Part shown: in pieces, positions 16,570 through 25,076 of the stretch
How positions within the stretch are numbered: position 1 is the stretch's first letter
How the letters are laid out: each line of letters opens with the position of its first letter
Assembly (NCBI GenBank): GCA_028284365.1
Contig: JANQRW010000034.1
Location: forward strand, 1 to 40,030
Reading direction: 5' to 3'
DNA from: Marinicella sp.
Lineage (GTDB): Bacteria > Pseudomonadota > Gammaproteobacteria > Xanthomonadales > Marinicellaceae
Length of the DNA: 40,030 bases
Translations under genes and position numbers: made by a program
The notes under the pieces: generated by a model
The model's input: the letters and a program-made list of their open reading frames with translations, nothing else
What the model was told of the DNA's origin: nothing
Databases searched by the model: none

Positions 16570-17177
16570 GACCTGCCTTGTTTTTGACACAGCTTTGCAA
16601 TTTTAGGCCAACACCATTCAAATAAAACTTTCTGGTAGGTTGCCTCATCCAATGACTGTTGCTCATACAGACCTGCGGCTGCTCTTTGGCGTTGTGCCTC
16701 GTATAATATCAAAGCACAAGCCACAGACACATTGAGTGACTCAACCATGCCAACCATTGGAATGATGATGTGCTGATCCACACTGTCAGCGGTAGAAGTT
16801 TGTACACCCTCTAATTCCGCACCCATCACTATCGCTGTAGGTTTGGTGTAATCAATACAGCGATAATCCACTGCTTCTGTTGACAAATGAGCCGCTAATA
16901 ATTGATATCCGCTGCCTTTAAGTTTATCTGCCACCTTTGAAAAGTTGTCATGTTTATTTGCAATCACATATTTTTGTGAGCCTTTTGCCGTGTTCGTCAA
17001 AGGCCTAAATCCTTCTTCCACCGGAATGTAATGGGTTTCATATACCCCAACGGCATCACACGATCGAATGATGGCATTGAAATTATGTGGTTTATGTACC
17101 CAATCCATAACCACAGTTAAATCAGTTTGCCTGGCTTGCAGTACTGCTTTTAATCTATTGAATCGTTCAGGCGTCAT
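16527..17177 (-). CDS. trmH: tRNA (guanosine(18)-2'-O)-methyltransferase
   Basis: 216 residues, SPOUT fold. It methylates the ribose of G18 in the D-loop of tRNAs using S-adenosylmethionine. Motif 1 is HKPHNFNAIIRSCDAVGV with the catalytic Arg; motif 2 is AIVMGAELEGV; motif 3 is IIPMVGMVESLNVSVACA. The C-terminal TrmH extension is present (FEWCWPKIAKLCQ). Tail-to-tail overlap with the ELM1-family gene. The upstream terminator at 17190-17215 separates it from the previous - strand gene, so it needs its own promoter in a very short gap. Confidence 0.95.
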   Translation of the reverse strand: MTPERFNRLKAVLQARQTDLTVVMDWVHKPHNFNAIIRSCDAVGVYETHYIPVEEGFRPLTNTAKGSQKYVIANKHDNFSKVADKLKGSGYQLLAAHLSTEAVDYRCIDYTKPTAIVMGAELEGVQTSTADSVDQHIIIPMVGMVESLNVSVACALILYEAQRQRAAAGLYEQQSLDEATYQKVLFEWCWPKIAKLCQKQGRSYPELDEFGEFKSF

Positions 17178-17189
17178 TAATTATAACCA

Positions 17190-17215
17190 ATAAAAAAGCA
17201 GCTCTGATGGCTGCT
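17190..17215 (-). terminator. Rho-independent terminator
   Basis: On the - strand, AGCAGC pairs with GCTGCT across a 7-base loop and is followed by six T residues. It lies about 35 bases after the 3' end of the exported-protein gene at 17251-18183 and just before trmH. Confidence 0.8.
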
Positions 17216-17250
17216 CTTTCTTCATATGTTCTCAGTAACACGTAAATATT

Positions 17251-18183
17251 TTAATTGACACTGACAACAGGAATGTTGATGGTTGTTAAATCAAAACCTG
17301 AAAATGATGTATTGGTACCTACAAAACGGTCAGTTCCACCAGCAGAGTCAATTGTATTTGTTTTAGCAAAAACAGCAGTCATTAACTGTAAAACCTCACC
17401 CACAACAGCATTATCACTGATCGGCCTTCTTACCGACAATTTGATTTTATAACCTGCTAACAAATCGATGTTTTTGATGACACCATTCTCACTGGAACAT
17501 GAGCCTACACTCAAATCATTTCCATCCAGAATATCACAGGACAACAAACTCACCAATTGACCATTAAAATAAGCCGGGCTGTTATTTGTATATGGGTAAT
17601 ATTCAATCATATCCACCTGCTGTAAACCACCAGAGCTGTTAACATACGTCACATCATAACGAACATCATCACCTGGTACATAACCACCAACTGGCACACC
17701 AATTAAATCATAGGTAATGTTTGAAAAACCTGTAACAACTACTTCTTCAAATAAGTCATTAAATATGTAATCGTATTCTTCAGATGTTAAACAGATCGAT
17801 TTGCTGCGGTTCTCTGTAGTGATTTCAAATGACTTATTTTTGACATTAAAATTAACATCAGATTGAATACCCATTAATGAATCAGATGTATCAGTATCTC
17901 CTTTATTGTCCCCATTCGGATCAAGAACCCTGAACTGAATGCCTGCAACAGGTTCATAGTTTTCAACTCGATTACAAATGACCGGATGTGCACTTTTTGT
18001 ACTTACCAGCTTAGTAGTACCCAACTGATATTGGGTATCACCACTTAATACTAGTGTCGGGATTACGGGCTCATTTCCAGTAACCAAATCTTGATCCAAT
18101 TCCAATGTCGATGCCAAAGAAGCCGTCGACAAATATAAACCGGCGAGCAAAATAGGAGTTTTGCTTTGATTAATTTTCTTCAT
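17251..18183 (-). CDS. Exported protein of unknown function
   Basis: 310 residues with a signal peptide (about residues 1-24, ending LYLSTASLAS). The mature protein is beta-rich and acidic, with five cysteines (at HPVICN, KSICLT, LLSCDI and VGSCSS among others) that could form disulfides. A stretch with GYVPGDDVRYDVTYVNSSGG and IEYYPYTNN resembles immunoglobulin-like or DUF11-type repeat domains that bear a V-x-Y-D-V-T-Y-x-N pattern. Ribosome binding site AAGG is upstream. It has its own terminator. No family recognised with confidence. Confidence 0.65.
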   Translation of the reverse strand: MKKINQSKTPILLAGLYLSTASLASTLELDQDLVTGNEPVIPTLVLSGDTQYQLGTTKLVSTKSAHPVICNRVENYEPVAGIQFRVLDPNGDNKGDTDTSDSLMGIQSDVNFNVKNKSFEITTENRSKSICLTSEEYDYIFNDLFEEVVVTGFSNITYDLIGVPVGGYVPGDDVRYDVTYVNSSGGLQQVDMIEYYPYTNNSPAYFNGQLVSLLSCDILDGNDLSVGSCSSENGVIKNIDLLAGYKIKLSVRRPISDNAVVGEVLQLMTAVFAKTNTIDSAGGTDRFVGTNTSFSGFDLTTINIPVVSVN

Positions 18184-18399
18184 TTCAAATTTTACCTTTC
18201 CAGTAGAGAGTTACGTTTTTTTTGTGGTTTCTGGCTTGCATTTTACTGTTTTTTTAGTATTTGATGTTAAAACTTTGTTATCAGAGGTGTTTATTAGTAA
18301 AAAAATTAACAATTTCATGGCTGAGTTCTCAATAATCAAGACACAAAAAGTATATATTGATGTATATTTGTCATCATTTTTATATTCGAGTACTTAAAT
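18184..18399. other. Divergent AT-rich intergenic region
   Basis: 216 bases between two divergently transcribed genes for exported proteins. It is very T-rich on the + strand near 18213-18260 and must hold both promoters, but no pair of hexamers stands out. No RNA gene or repeat was seen. Confidence 0.5.
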
Positions 18400-18852
18400 A
18401 TGATCAAAAAATCATTGTTCTTTTGCTGCATTTTGTTTGGTTTTACAACTTGGGCTAAATCACCTGACCTCAGCCAAATGTCAGCCGAAGAAAAAGAGTT
18501 AACCGGCATCAACAAACTCAGTGACGATGAATTGAATGCTTTGAACGCATGGCTCAAAAATGAACAACTCAAGATTAACCAAACAATCAGAGAGCGACAA
18601 GCTGGATTTGAGTCCAGAAGAGAAGGCCAGCGGAGAACCATCAGAGCACGACTGGAGAAAAGTTATGCAGATAAGTTGGGCAGCACCTATTACGAATTGG
18701 ACAACGGTCAAATCTGGAAAAGAACTTCAAATGGTTCAATTTTTCTTAAAAAAGACGGGCGTCAATTAATCACGATAGAGCCTGCGATGATGGGGTCTTG
18801 GAAGATGCAAGGTGATGGTAATCGCAGTGTTAAAGTTAAACGAATTAAATAG
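18400..18852 (+). CDS. Small exported protein, unknown function
   Basis: 150 residues with a signal peptide (about residues 1-19, MIKKSLFFCCILFGFTTWA). After it comes an EKELTGINKLSDDELNAL segment followed by NAWLKNE. This short helical motif recurs near the N terminus of many exported proteins in Xanthomonadales-like gammaproteobacteria. The C-terminal half, YYELDNGQIWKRTSNGSIFL, looks like a small beta domain. It is 14 bases upstream of the PQQ-dehydrogenase-fold gene, so the two are probably cotranscribed. Confidence 0.7.
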   Translation: MIKKSLFFCCILFGFTTWAKSPDLSQMSAEEKELTGINKLSDDELNALNAWLKNEQLKINQTIRERQAGFESRREGQRRTIRARLEKSYADKLGSTYYELDNGQIWKRTSNGSIFLKKDGRQLITIEPAMMGSWKMQGDGNRSVKVKRIK

Positions 18853-18866
18853 CAGGTAAACTGAAA

Positions 18867-20180
18867 ATGAAACTAAGAATCCTGAAATCGATACGACTGT
18901 CTATACTTACATTGATGTTCGCAGTTACTGCCACAGTCATTGCAGGTGTTCAACCACCGCTGAACCCCATTTTAACTACCCTAGAATCTGGCTTCTCTGG
19001 AGCCGTCGCTGTTCGAAATGCAGGTGATGGTAGTGGTCGTTTATTTGTGGTTGAACAAAGCGGACGCATCAAAATCATAGAAAACGGCAGCACTTTACCA
19101 ACCCCTTTTCTAAACATCAGCACAACCATCAGTAGTGGTGGTGAACGAGGCTTATTAGGACTGGCATTTCACCCTGATTATTCTCAGAACGGTTATTTTT
19201 ATGTCTACTATACAGATGACGATGGTGACACTGTGGTGTCTAGATTTACCGTGAGTACAAACGATGCAAACCTGGCTGATACCAGCACCGAGTTGATTAT
19301 CATTCGTATTGACCAGGATTTCAGCAACCACAACGGTGGTGACATTCATTTTAGCCCAGCAGATGGGTATTTATACATAGGTCTTGGTGATGGTGGTTCA
19401 GGAAACGATCCTTGTAACAGGGCCCAAACCAAAGATCCAGACGATATTCAAAACACAGGATTCGGCTGTGCTGCTGATAATGATTTTGAAGGCAATTCTG
19501 ACTCAAGGGCCTTGTTAGGCGCCATGTTAAGAATTGATGTCGATAGCCCTGGCACCAATGTAGCTGATGCCTGTGGTGATGGAGTGAACTATGGCATTCC
19601 AGCAGATAATCCTTTCAGTGATGGCGTGCAAGGGGACAATGACTGCGGAGAAATTTGGGCCTGGGGTTTGCGCAACCCTTTCCGTTGGGGGTTTGACCGG
19701 GATACTGGTGATCTATTTATTGGTGACGTTGGTCAAGATGCTCGTGAGGAAGTTAACTTCCAAGCAGCCACTTCAGCTGGCGGTGAAAACTATGGCTGGG
19801 TTTGTCGTGAAGGACTGATTCAAACACCTGGAGAAAATTGCATTGCTCCTAATGCCGTGGATCCCTTCGTTGAAATATCTCACAACACCACAAGTGCCTG
19901 TTCTGTCATTGGTGGTTTCCCGTATAGGGGCCCTGAAAATACATGGCAAGGTACTTATATTTATTCTGATTTTTGTACAGGCGATTTGTATTGGAGTGTT
20001 CGTGAAAACGGTGTGTGGAGCGGACTTGCAACATTAACAGATACTTTCACTAATGTCAGAGGGTTTGGCGAAGATGAAGCTGGTAATTTATTTTACGTCA
20101 GTTCATCAGCAATTGTTCAAATTACAGACGCCAACTACAGTGACATCATTTTTGCAAACGGATTTGAGTCTGTAAACTAG
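18867..20180 (+). CDS. Exported PQQ-dependent sugar dehydrogenase-fold protein
   Basis: 437 residues: signal peptide (about 1-26), then a six-bladed beta-propeller of the glucose/sorbosone dehydrogenase family. Landmarks are RLFVVEQSGRIKII, GERGLLGLAFHPDY, FSNHNGGDIHFSPADGYLY, IGLGDGG, IWAWGLRNPFRWGFD, GENYGW and GGFPYRG. The His in NHNGGD and the Arg in LRNPFR match residues that in soluble glucose dehydrogenase contact PQQ and substrate, so it may oxidise a sugar or aldehyde in the periplasm; the substrate is unknown. The last residues, IIFANGFESVN, form a short tail unlike the propeller. A terminator follows. Confidence 0.87.
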   Translation: MKLRILKSIRLSILTLMFAVTATVIAGVQPPLNPILTTLESGFSGAVAVRNAGDGSGRLFVVEQSGRIKIIENGSTLPTPFLNISTTISSGGERGLLGLAFHPDYSQNGYFYVYYTDDDGDTVVSRFTVSTNDANLADTSTELIIIRIDQDFSNHNGGDIHFSPADGYLYIGLGDGGSGNDPCNRAQTKDPDDIQNTGFGCAADNDFEGNSDSRALLGAMLRIDVDSPGTNVADACGDGVNYGIPADNPFSDGVQGDNDCGEIWAWGLRNPFRWGFDRDTGDLFIGDVGQDAREEVNFQAATSAGGENYGWVCREGLIQTPGENCIAPNAVDPFVEISHNTTSACSVIGGFPYRGPENTWQGTYIYSDFCTGDLYWSVRENGVWSGLATLTDTFTNVRGFGEDEAGNLFYVSSSAIVQITDANYSDIIFANGFESVN

Positions 20181-20209
20181 ATCACACCATAAAATAAAAA
20201 TCATTTGAG

Positions 20210-20232
20210 AGGCCCATAAATTGGGCCTTTTT
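20210..20232 (+). terminator. Rho-independent terminator
   Basis: AGGCCCA (20210-20216) pairs with TGGGCCT (20222-20228) across a 5-base loop and is followed by a T-run to 20232. It lies 30 bases after the propeller gene and before the convergent ychF gene. Confidence 0.88.
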
Positions 20233-20248
20233 ATTAGAGCAATATACA

Positions 20249-21340
20249 TCACACATTAAACCTGAAATGAAGCACATCACCTTCTTTGACAATATACTCC
20301 TTTCCTTCCAACCTCAGCTTACCAGCTTCTTTACAGCCGGCCTCACCCTGAAATTGAATAAAATCCGCAAAAGCCATGGTTTCAGCCCGAATAAAACCTT
20401 TTTCAAAATCAGTGTGAATCACACCCGCAGCTTGTGGAGCAGTGGCTCCTGCTACAAATGTCCAGGCTCTGACTTCCTTAATGCCCGCTGTGAAATAGGT
20501 ATTTAAACCCAGTAATTCATAACCTGCTCTGATCACTCGGTTTAAGCCAGCTTCTTCCAAACCCATTTCATCAAGAAATTCGGCCTTGTCATCATCATCT
20601 AACAGTGCAATTTCAGCTTCAATCGCAGCACACACTGGCACCACCAAGGCACCTTCACTTGCTGCAAATTTATTCAATTGATCTAACAACGGATTGTTCT
20701 CAAAACCTTGATCATCAACATTCGCTATATACATCATGGGTTTGGCGGTGATAAAACTAAACTCCTTAACTGCCGCCCACTCCTCTTTACCCAAATCCAA
20801 AGTTCTTAATGCCAAGCCATCAGATAAATGATTGACAATTTTTTCTAGGATAGCAGCCCTCTTGATGGCTTCCTTGTCACCGGAACGGGTTTTCTTTTGG
20901 GTACGAAGCAATGACTTTTCTGCCGACTCTAAATCAGCCAGTGCCAACTCTGTATTAATGGTCTCAATATCAGATAGCGGATTAATTGTACCATCAACAT
21001 GGATCACATCATCATCCTCAAAGCACCGGGCTACATGTGCAATGGCATCTGTTTCGCGGATGTGTGATAAGAATTGATTACCCAAACCTTCACCTTTCGA
21101 TGCACCAGCCACCAGGCCAGCGATATCAACAAATTCCATGGTGGTAGGGATGGTTTTTTGTGGTTTGACGATGGCTGCCAACTCCGCCAAGCGAGGATCT
21201 GGAACCTCTACAATACCCACATTAGGATCGATGGTACAGAAAGGATAATTTTCTGCTGCAATTTCAGCTTTGGTTAAAGCATTAAAGAGCGTAGATTTAC
21301 CTACATTTGGCAAGCCGACTATGCCACATTTAAAACCCAT
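20249..21340 (-). CDS. ychF: Redox-regulated ATPase YchF
   Basis: 363 residues from the ATG at 21340, exactly the usual family length; the longer frame from 21391 adds 17 unlikely residues. YchF is an Obg-related P-loop protein that prefers ATP and binds the ribosome. The Walker A motif is [11 protein letters not shown], switch regions are [10 protein letters not shown] and DIAGLV, and the G4 site is NVDD in place of NKxD, as expected for ATP preference. The C-terminal TGS domain ends [14 protein letters not shown]. Confidence 0.97.
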   Translation of the reverse strand: MGFKCGIVGLPNVGKSTLFNALTKAEIAAENYPFCTIDPNVGIVEVPDPRLAELAAIVKPQKTIPTTMEFVDIAGLVAGASKGEGLGNQFLSHIRETDAIAHVARCFEDDDVIHVDGTINPLSDIETINTELALADLESAEKSLLRTQKKTRSGDKEAIKRAAILEKIVNHLSDGLALRTLDLGKEEWAAVKEFSFITAKPMMYIANVDDQGFENNPLLDQLNKFAASEGALVVPVCAAIEAEIALLDDDDKAEFLDEMGLEEAGLNRVIRAGYELLGLNTYFTAGIKEVRAWTFVAGATAPQAAGVIHTDFEKGFIRAETMAFADFIQFQGEAGCKEAGKLRLEGKEYIVKEGDVLHFRFNV

Positions 21341-21384
21341 GGTTGTATCCGATAAAAAAAGTGGCGCGATTTTAACACAAGGTG

Positions 21385-21412
21385 TTATCAAAATATCATT
21401 TCAGGCTATAAT
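21385..21412 (+). promoter_or_regulatory. Promoter for the EF-hand gene
   Basis: TTATCA (21385-21390), a 16-base spacer and a perfect TATAAT (21407-21412) place transcription near 21419, 28 bases before the ATG at 21447. This argues against the longer frame that begins upstream inside ychF. Confidence 0.6.
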
Positions 21413-21446
21413 GCAGTTTGAATTAGCGCAAATAAACCAAATCACT

Positions 21447-21686
21447 ATGTCTGAACTAAGCCAAGAAGAAATTGCAGAAATCAAAGATCATTTTGATTTT
21501 TTTGACAAAGACAACAGTGGGCTCATTGACATCGATGAGTTCACTCAGTTATTAAAAATTTTAGCACCTGAAGCCAGCCAAGCAAATGCCATACGCGGGT
21601 TTGCAACCATTGATGTTGATCATAATGAACAAATCGATTTTGATGAGTTTTTAGATTGGTGGAAAATGAACTGGACTGTTTTTTAA
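21447..21686 (+). CDS. Small EF-hand calcium-binding protein
   Basis: 79 residues with two EF-hand loops. The first, DKDNSGLIDIDE, has Asp/Asp/Ser at positions 1, 3 and 5, Gly6 and Glu12. The second, DVDHNEQIDFDE, has Glu instead of Gly at position 6 but keeps the other ligands. There is no signal peptide, so the protein should be cytoplasmic, which is unusual among bacterial EF-hand proteins, many of which are exported. Start chosen from the promoter position and the family-like MSELSQEEIAEI N terminus. Possibly a calcium sensor or buffer; the partner is unknown. Confidence 0.85.
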   Translation: MSELSQEEIAEIKDHFDFFDKDNSGLIDIDEFTQLLKILAPEASQANAIRGFATIDVDHNEQIDFDEFLDWWKMNWTVF

Positions 21687-21696
21687 CACGACTGGA

Positions 21697-22392
21697 TCAA
21701 TACGGTCGTTTGCCAAATATATCAGTACCCACACGCACCATTGTAGAGCCACACTCAACAGCAGCCTCTAAATCATTACTCATCCCCATGGACAGGGTAT
21801 CAATTTGCTTGTATTGATTTTTTAGCACATCAAAGGCTTCTTTGGCTTGCATAAAATAAAATTTTTGTTCAGCAAAATCTTGACTGGACGGCGGAATGCA
21901 CATAATACCGCGTAAACTCAATGTTTCTGCCACCTCCACCGCTGCTGCCATTTCCAACAATTCAGTTAAACTGGCACCAGATTTACTGGCTTCATCACCC
22001 ACTTTTAGTTGCAACAAAACATTTAAGGGAGCCAAGTCTGCTGAACGAAATTTCATTAGTCGCTTCACTATTTTCATGCGATCGACCGAATGCACCCAAG
22101 CAAAATACTCAGCTATCAATTTGGCCTTATTTGATTGTATTGGGCCAATAAAATGCCAAATCAAAGACAAATACTGACACTGTTCGATTTTATTAACACC
22201 TTCTTGCGCATAACTCTCACCAAAATCCTTGTGCCCATTTTTTGCTAAAGTGATTATTTTATCCAAACTGTGTTTTTTACTGACCGCTAACAGGCATGGC
22301 TCAACAACCTCCAGATCAGCCTTATTAACTGCATCAGTAATTCTTTGTCTGACTTGTTGATAATTGATCAAAATTTGATTCATTGAAACCAT
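21697..22392 (-). CDS. Pyridoxal phosphate homeostasis protein (YggS/PROSC family)
   Basis: 231 residues. The fold is a single alanine-racemase-like TIM barrel that binds pyridoxal phosphate and keeps the free cofactor pool in balance. The PLP lysine is in LLAVSKKHSLDKI. Other family landmarks are FGESYAQEGVNKI, WHFIGPIQSNKAKL, SVDRMKIVKRL, LSMGMSNDLEAAVECGSTMVRVGTDIFG. Start may be at ATG 22383 (three residues later); neither has a strong ribosome binding site. Confidence 0.94.
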   Translation of the reverse strand: MVSMNQILINYQQVRQRITDAVNKADLEVVEPCLLAVSKKHSLDKIITLAKNGHKDFGESYAQEGVNKIEQCQYLSLIWHFIGPIQSNKAKLIAEYFAWVHSVDRMKIVKRLMKFRSADLAPLNVLLQLKVGDEASKSGASLTELLEMAAAVEVAETLSLRGIMCIPPSSQDFAEQKFYFMQAKEAFDVLKNQYKQIDTLSMGMSNDLEAAVECGSTMVRVGTDIFGKRPY

Positions 22393-22509
22393 AGGGTTAT
22401 TAAGCTTGAAAGTTATTTCAATTGTATTTGAATCAATTAATTAATACCACTGACCCACCAGGAATGACCTTTTAATAAGAACCGAGCTTGAAAAAAACCG
22501 AATTTACCT

Positions 22510-22537
22510 TTGCAATTAAAGCCAAAACGCTTAAAAT
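22510..22537 (+). promoter_or_regulatory. Promoter for the rpsU-yqeY-dnaG-rpoD operon
   Basis: TTGCAA (22510-22515), 16 bases, TAAAAT (22532-22537), followed by a GC-rich ACGCGG discriminator. GC-rich discriminators are typical of promoters inhibited by ppGpp, as expected for a ribosomal protein operon. The leader to the rpsU ATG would be about 90 bases. Confidence 0.6.
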
Positions 22538-22553
22538 ACGCGGTCTTTTTCCG

Positions 22554-22573
22554 GGCAGCTCTAACGAGCCGCC
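22554..22573 (+). promoter_or_regulatory. Stem-loop in the rpsU leader
   Basis: GGCAGCTC and GAGCCGCC form a stem (one A-C mismatch) around a 4-base TAAC loop, near the 5' end of the predicted rpsU transcript. No T-run follows, so it is not a terminator. A stability or autoregulatory role is possible. Confidence 0.4.
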
Positions 22574-22635
22574 TAAACATAAACTATTTAACATAGAATA
22601 AAGCCAATCCAGGCTTATTTGGAGACACAAAACTT

Positions 22636-22848
22636 ATGCCAAGTGTAAAAGTTAGAGACAACGAACCATTTGATTTCGCATTAAGACGTTTTAAACGCGC
22701 CTGTGAAAAAGCTGGTGTATTAGCAGAATCACGTAAACGTCAGTATTACGAGAAGCCAACTCAAGAAAGAAAACGCAAAAAAGCAGCTGCAGTGAAGCGT
22801 TTACAAAGGCGTGTAGCAAAGGAAGGAATTCCTCGCAGAATGTATTGA
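22636..22848 (+). CDS. rpsU: Small ribosomal subunit protein bS21
   Basis: 70 residues, nearly identical in pattern to E. coli S21: [20 protein letters not shown] followed by a strongly basic C-terminal half. Part of the 30S subunit, needed for initiation on natural mRNAs. First gene of the macromolecular synthesis operon. A GGAG ribosome binding site lies 11 bases upstream of the ATG. Confidence 0.98.
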   Translation: MPSVKVRDNEPFDFALRRFKRACEKAGVLAESRKRQYYEKPTQERKRKKAAAVKRLQRRVAKEGIPRRMY

Positions 22849-22872
22849 TTAAATTGTCTCAAACAATTTAAT
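22848..22872 (+). promoter_or_regulatory. Perfect AT-rich stem-loop between rpsU and yqeY
   Basis: ATTAAATTGT and ACAATTTAAT form a perfect 10-base stem with a 5-base CTCAA loop that begins on the last base of the rpsU stop codon. There is no T-run. In E. coli an intercistronic terminator after rpsU lowers dnaG and rpoD expression relative to S21; this stem sits in the same place and could act as an attenuator or protect the rpsU mRNA end. Confidence 0.55.
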
Positions 22873-22888
22873 ACCGAGAAACACATCA

Positions 22889-23332
22889 ATGTCGCTTAAA
22901 ACACAAATCACAGATGACATGAAAGCAGCGATGAAGGCCAAGGACAAAGAAACCTTGAGCACCATCCGCATGATTACGGCTGCCATTAAGCAAGTGGAAG
23001 TTGACGAACGCCGTGAACTCAGTGACACTGATGTGCTCTCAATCATTGTAAAAATGATTAAACAACGTAAGGATGCAGCCGAACAATATGCCCAAGCTAA
23101 TCGTGCTGATTTAGAAGAACAAGAACTGTCAGAAATCAAAATCCTTGAGAATTACCAACCGGAACAACTTTCAAGTGATGAGGTCAGTGCTATTGTATCT
23201 GCTGTCATTGCAGAAACTGGCGCCACAGGTATGCAAGACATGGGCAAAGTTATGGGTTTGGTCAAAGCCAAAGTGGCTGGTCAGGCAGATATGGGGCAAG
23301 TGAGCCAAATCGTTAAGGCTTCATTGTCATAA
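22889..23332 (+). CDS. yqeY: GatB/YqeY domain-containing protein
   Basis: 147 residues. MSLKTQITDDMKAAMKAKDK and the KQRKDAAEQYAQANRADL helix are typical of the YqeY family, which resembles the tail domain of the GatB subunit of tRNA amidotransferase and probably binds tRNA. The end, GKVMGLVKAKVAGQADMGQV, is the conserved helical tail. It is commonly found between rpsU and dnaG. Confidence 0.95.
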   Translation: MSLKTQITDDMKAAMKAKDKETLSTIRMITAAIKQVEVDERRELSDTDVLSIIVKMIKQRKDAAEQYAQANRADLEEQELSEIKILENYQPEQLSSDEVSAIVSAVIAETGATGMQDMGKVMGLVKAKVAGQADMGQVSQIVKASLS

Positions 23333-23371
23333 TCAAAGTGCTGACAACTGTGGTTTGACCGCTTAAAGATT

Positions 23372-25066
23372 GTGGCATCCATTCCTAACGAATTCATAGA
23401 AACTCTGTTGGATCGCATCGATATTGCGGATGTGGTTGGCGCTCGCGTCACTTTGAAAAAAGCAGGTAAGGACTTTTCAGGCCTGTGCCCATTCCATGCA
23501 GAAAATACACCGTCCTTTACAGTCAGTCAACAAAAACAGTTTTATCATTGTTTTGGCTGTGGCAAAAATGGCAGTGCGATAGGCTTTTTGATGGAATATG
23601 AAGGACTGGATTTCGTTGATGCAGTTAAAGATCTGGCGCAGCTAGCTGGCATGGAAGTACCGATGACTCAGTATGCAGGGCAGCAAAAACACAAAACCAA
23701 CTTATATGCAGCCACTGAAAAAGCCGCACGTATTTTCCAACAACAGCTGAAAGCTTCACCGCAGGTCATTCGTTATTTGAAACAACGACAGATTTCAGGC
23801 CAAACCAGTAAGACATTTCAACTGGGTTATGCTTTAAATGAGTGGGATGGTTTGATTAAACGGTTTGGAGCCGATGAACAACAGGCGTTAGCCAAAACAG
23901 GATTGACCACACAAAATGATCACGGCCGGGTTTATGACAAATTTCGCAACCGCCTGATTTTTCCAATTCATGACAAACGTGGACGAGTAATCGCTTTTGG
24001 CGGTCGCGCCATCGAAGCTGACCAAAAACCGAAATACTTGAACTCACCTGAAACTGATTTGTTTCACAAAAGCAATGAATTATACGGCTTACATCTGGCA
24101 CGTAAGCACAGCAATGAAGACCATGTTTTAGTGGTTGAAGGCTATATGGATGTAGTGGCTTTACATGAAAAAGGCGTATGTAACGCAGTAGCCACTCTGG
24201 GTACCGCTACTTCAGCACAACACATCAGTAATTTATTCAAAGTATGGGATAAAATCGTATTTTGTTTCGATGGCGACAATGCAGGTATCCAGGCAGCAGA
24301 AAAAGCCATGATAACAGCCCTGCCCTTGTACTTAGATAATAAGATCATTGAATTTTTATTTTTACCTGAAGGTGAAGATCCAGACAGCTTTGTTCTCAAA
24401 AATGGTAAAGATGGCTTTCTTGCTGCCATTAAGATGGCTAAACCTTTGGCTGATTTTTTGTTAGAAATCATCAGCAGAAACATCAACATCAACAGCATTG
24501 ACGGCAAAGCCCAGCTCTATGAAAAAGCCAAAGGATACATCAGGCAATTACCCAAAGGGGCTTTTAAGACCATGATTGCCCAACAAATCGGTGAGATTTC
24601 CGGTGTGGCACTCAAAGTAACAAATCAACCCACACCTCAACAAAAAAAACCTGAAACTGGTGAGAACCCACTTCGCAAATTAATCAGCTTGTTACTAAAT
24701 ACACCACAATTTTGTGAAAATTTGTCAAATAAGCTCAACTTACGCGCATTATCGTTTAAAGGCATTGAAATAGTTGACAAAATCATTGAAATTCAACATA
24801 ACAATCCCCAAATCAATGCCGCAGCAATGATGGAACATTTCAGGGATTCTGAATACAGCCCTTATTTAGGTCATCTGATGCGCATGTATGACCATCTTGA
24901 CGAATCTCAAAAAGCTTTAGAATTTGAGGATATCTTAAATTATTTGAATAAATTGACCTCAAAAGCAGAAATTGAACGTTTAAGAAACAAACAACTACAA
25001 TCAGGCTTAAACAGCGCTGAGAAACAGGCTTTGGTACAGTTACTGCGACAAAAGTCTAACCAATAG
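23372..25066 (+). CDS. dnaG: DNA primase
   Basis: 564 residues from a GTG start, close to E. coli DnaG (581). It makes RNA primers at the replication fork with DnaB. The CHC2 zinc ribbon is seen at the N terminus ([13 protein letters not shown] and [11 protein letters not shown]), then the RNA-polymerase core ([19 protein letters not shown]), the TOPRIM motif [11 protein letters not shown] and CFDGDNAG, and a poorly conserved C-terminal helicase-binding domain from about residue 430. Confidence 0.97.
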   Translation: MASIPNEFIETLLDRIDIADVVGARVTLKKAGKDFSGLCPFHAENTPSFTVSQQKQFYHCFGCGKNGSAIGFLMEYEGLDFVDAVKDLAQLAGMEVPMTQYAGQQKHKTNLYAATEKAARIFQQQLKASPQVIRYLKQRQISGQTSKTFQLGYALNEWDGLIKRFGADEQQALAKTGLTTQNDHGRVYDKFRNRLIFPIHDKRGRVIAFGGRAIEADQKPKYLNSPETDLFHKSNELYGLHLARKHSNEDHVLVVEGYMDVVALHEKGVCNAVATLGTATSAQHISNLFKVWDKIVFCFDGDNAGIQAAEKAMITALPLYLDNKIIEFLFLPEGEDPDSFVLKNGKDGFLAAIKMAKPLADFLLEIISRNININSIDGKAQLYEKAKGYIRQLPKGAFKTMIAQQIGEISGVALKVTNQPTPQQKKPETGENPLRKLISLLLNTPQFCENLSNKLNLRALSFKGIEIVDKIIEIQHNNPQINAAAMMEHFRDSEYSPYLGHLMRMYDHLDESQKALEFEDILNYLNKLTSKAEIERLRNKQLQSGLNSAEKQALVQLLRQKSNQ

Positions 25067-25076
25067 AAACTACGAT

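Noticed and set aside
21270-21446. N-terminal extension of the EF-hand gene
   Set aside because: It runs antisense to the start of ychF and upstream of the promoter, so it cannot be in the transcript from 21419.
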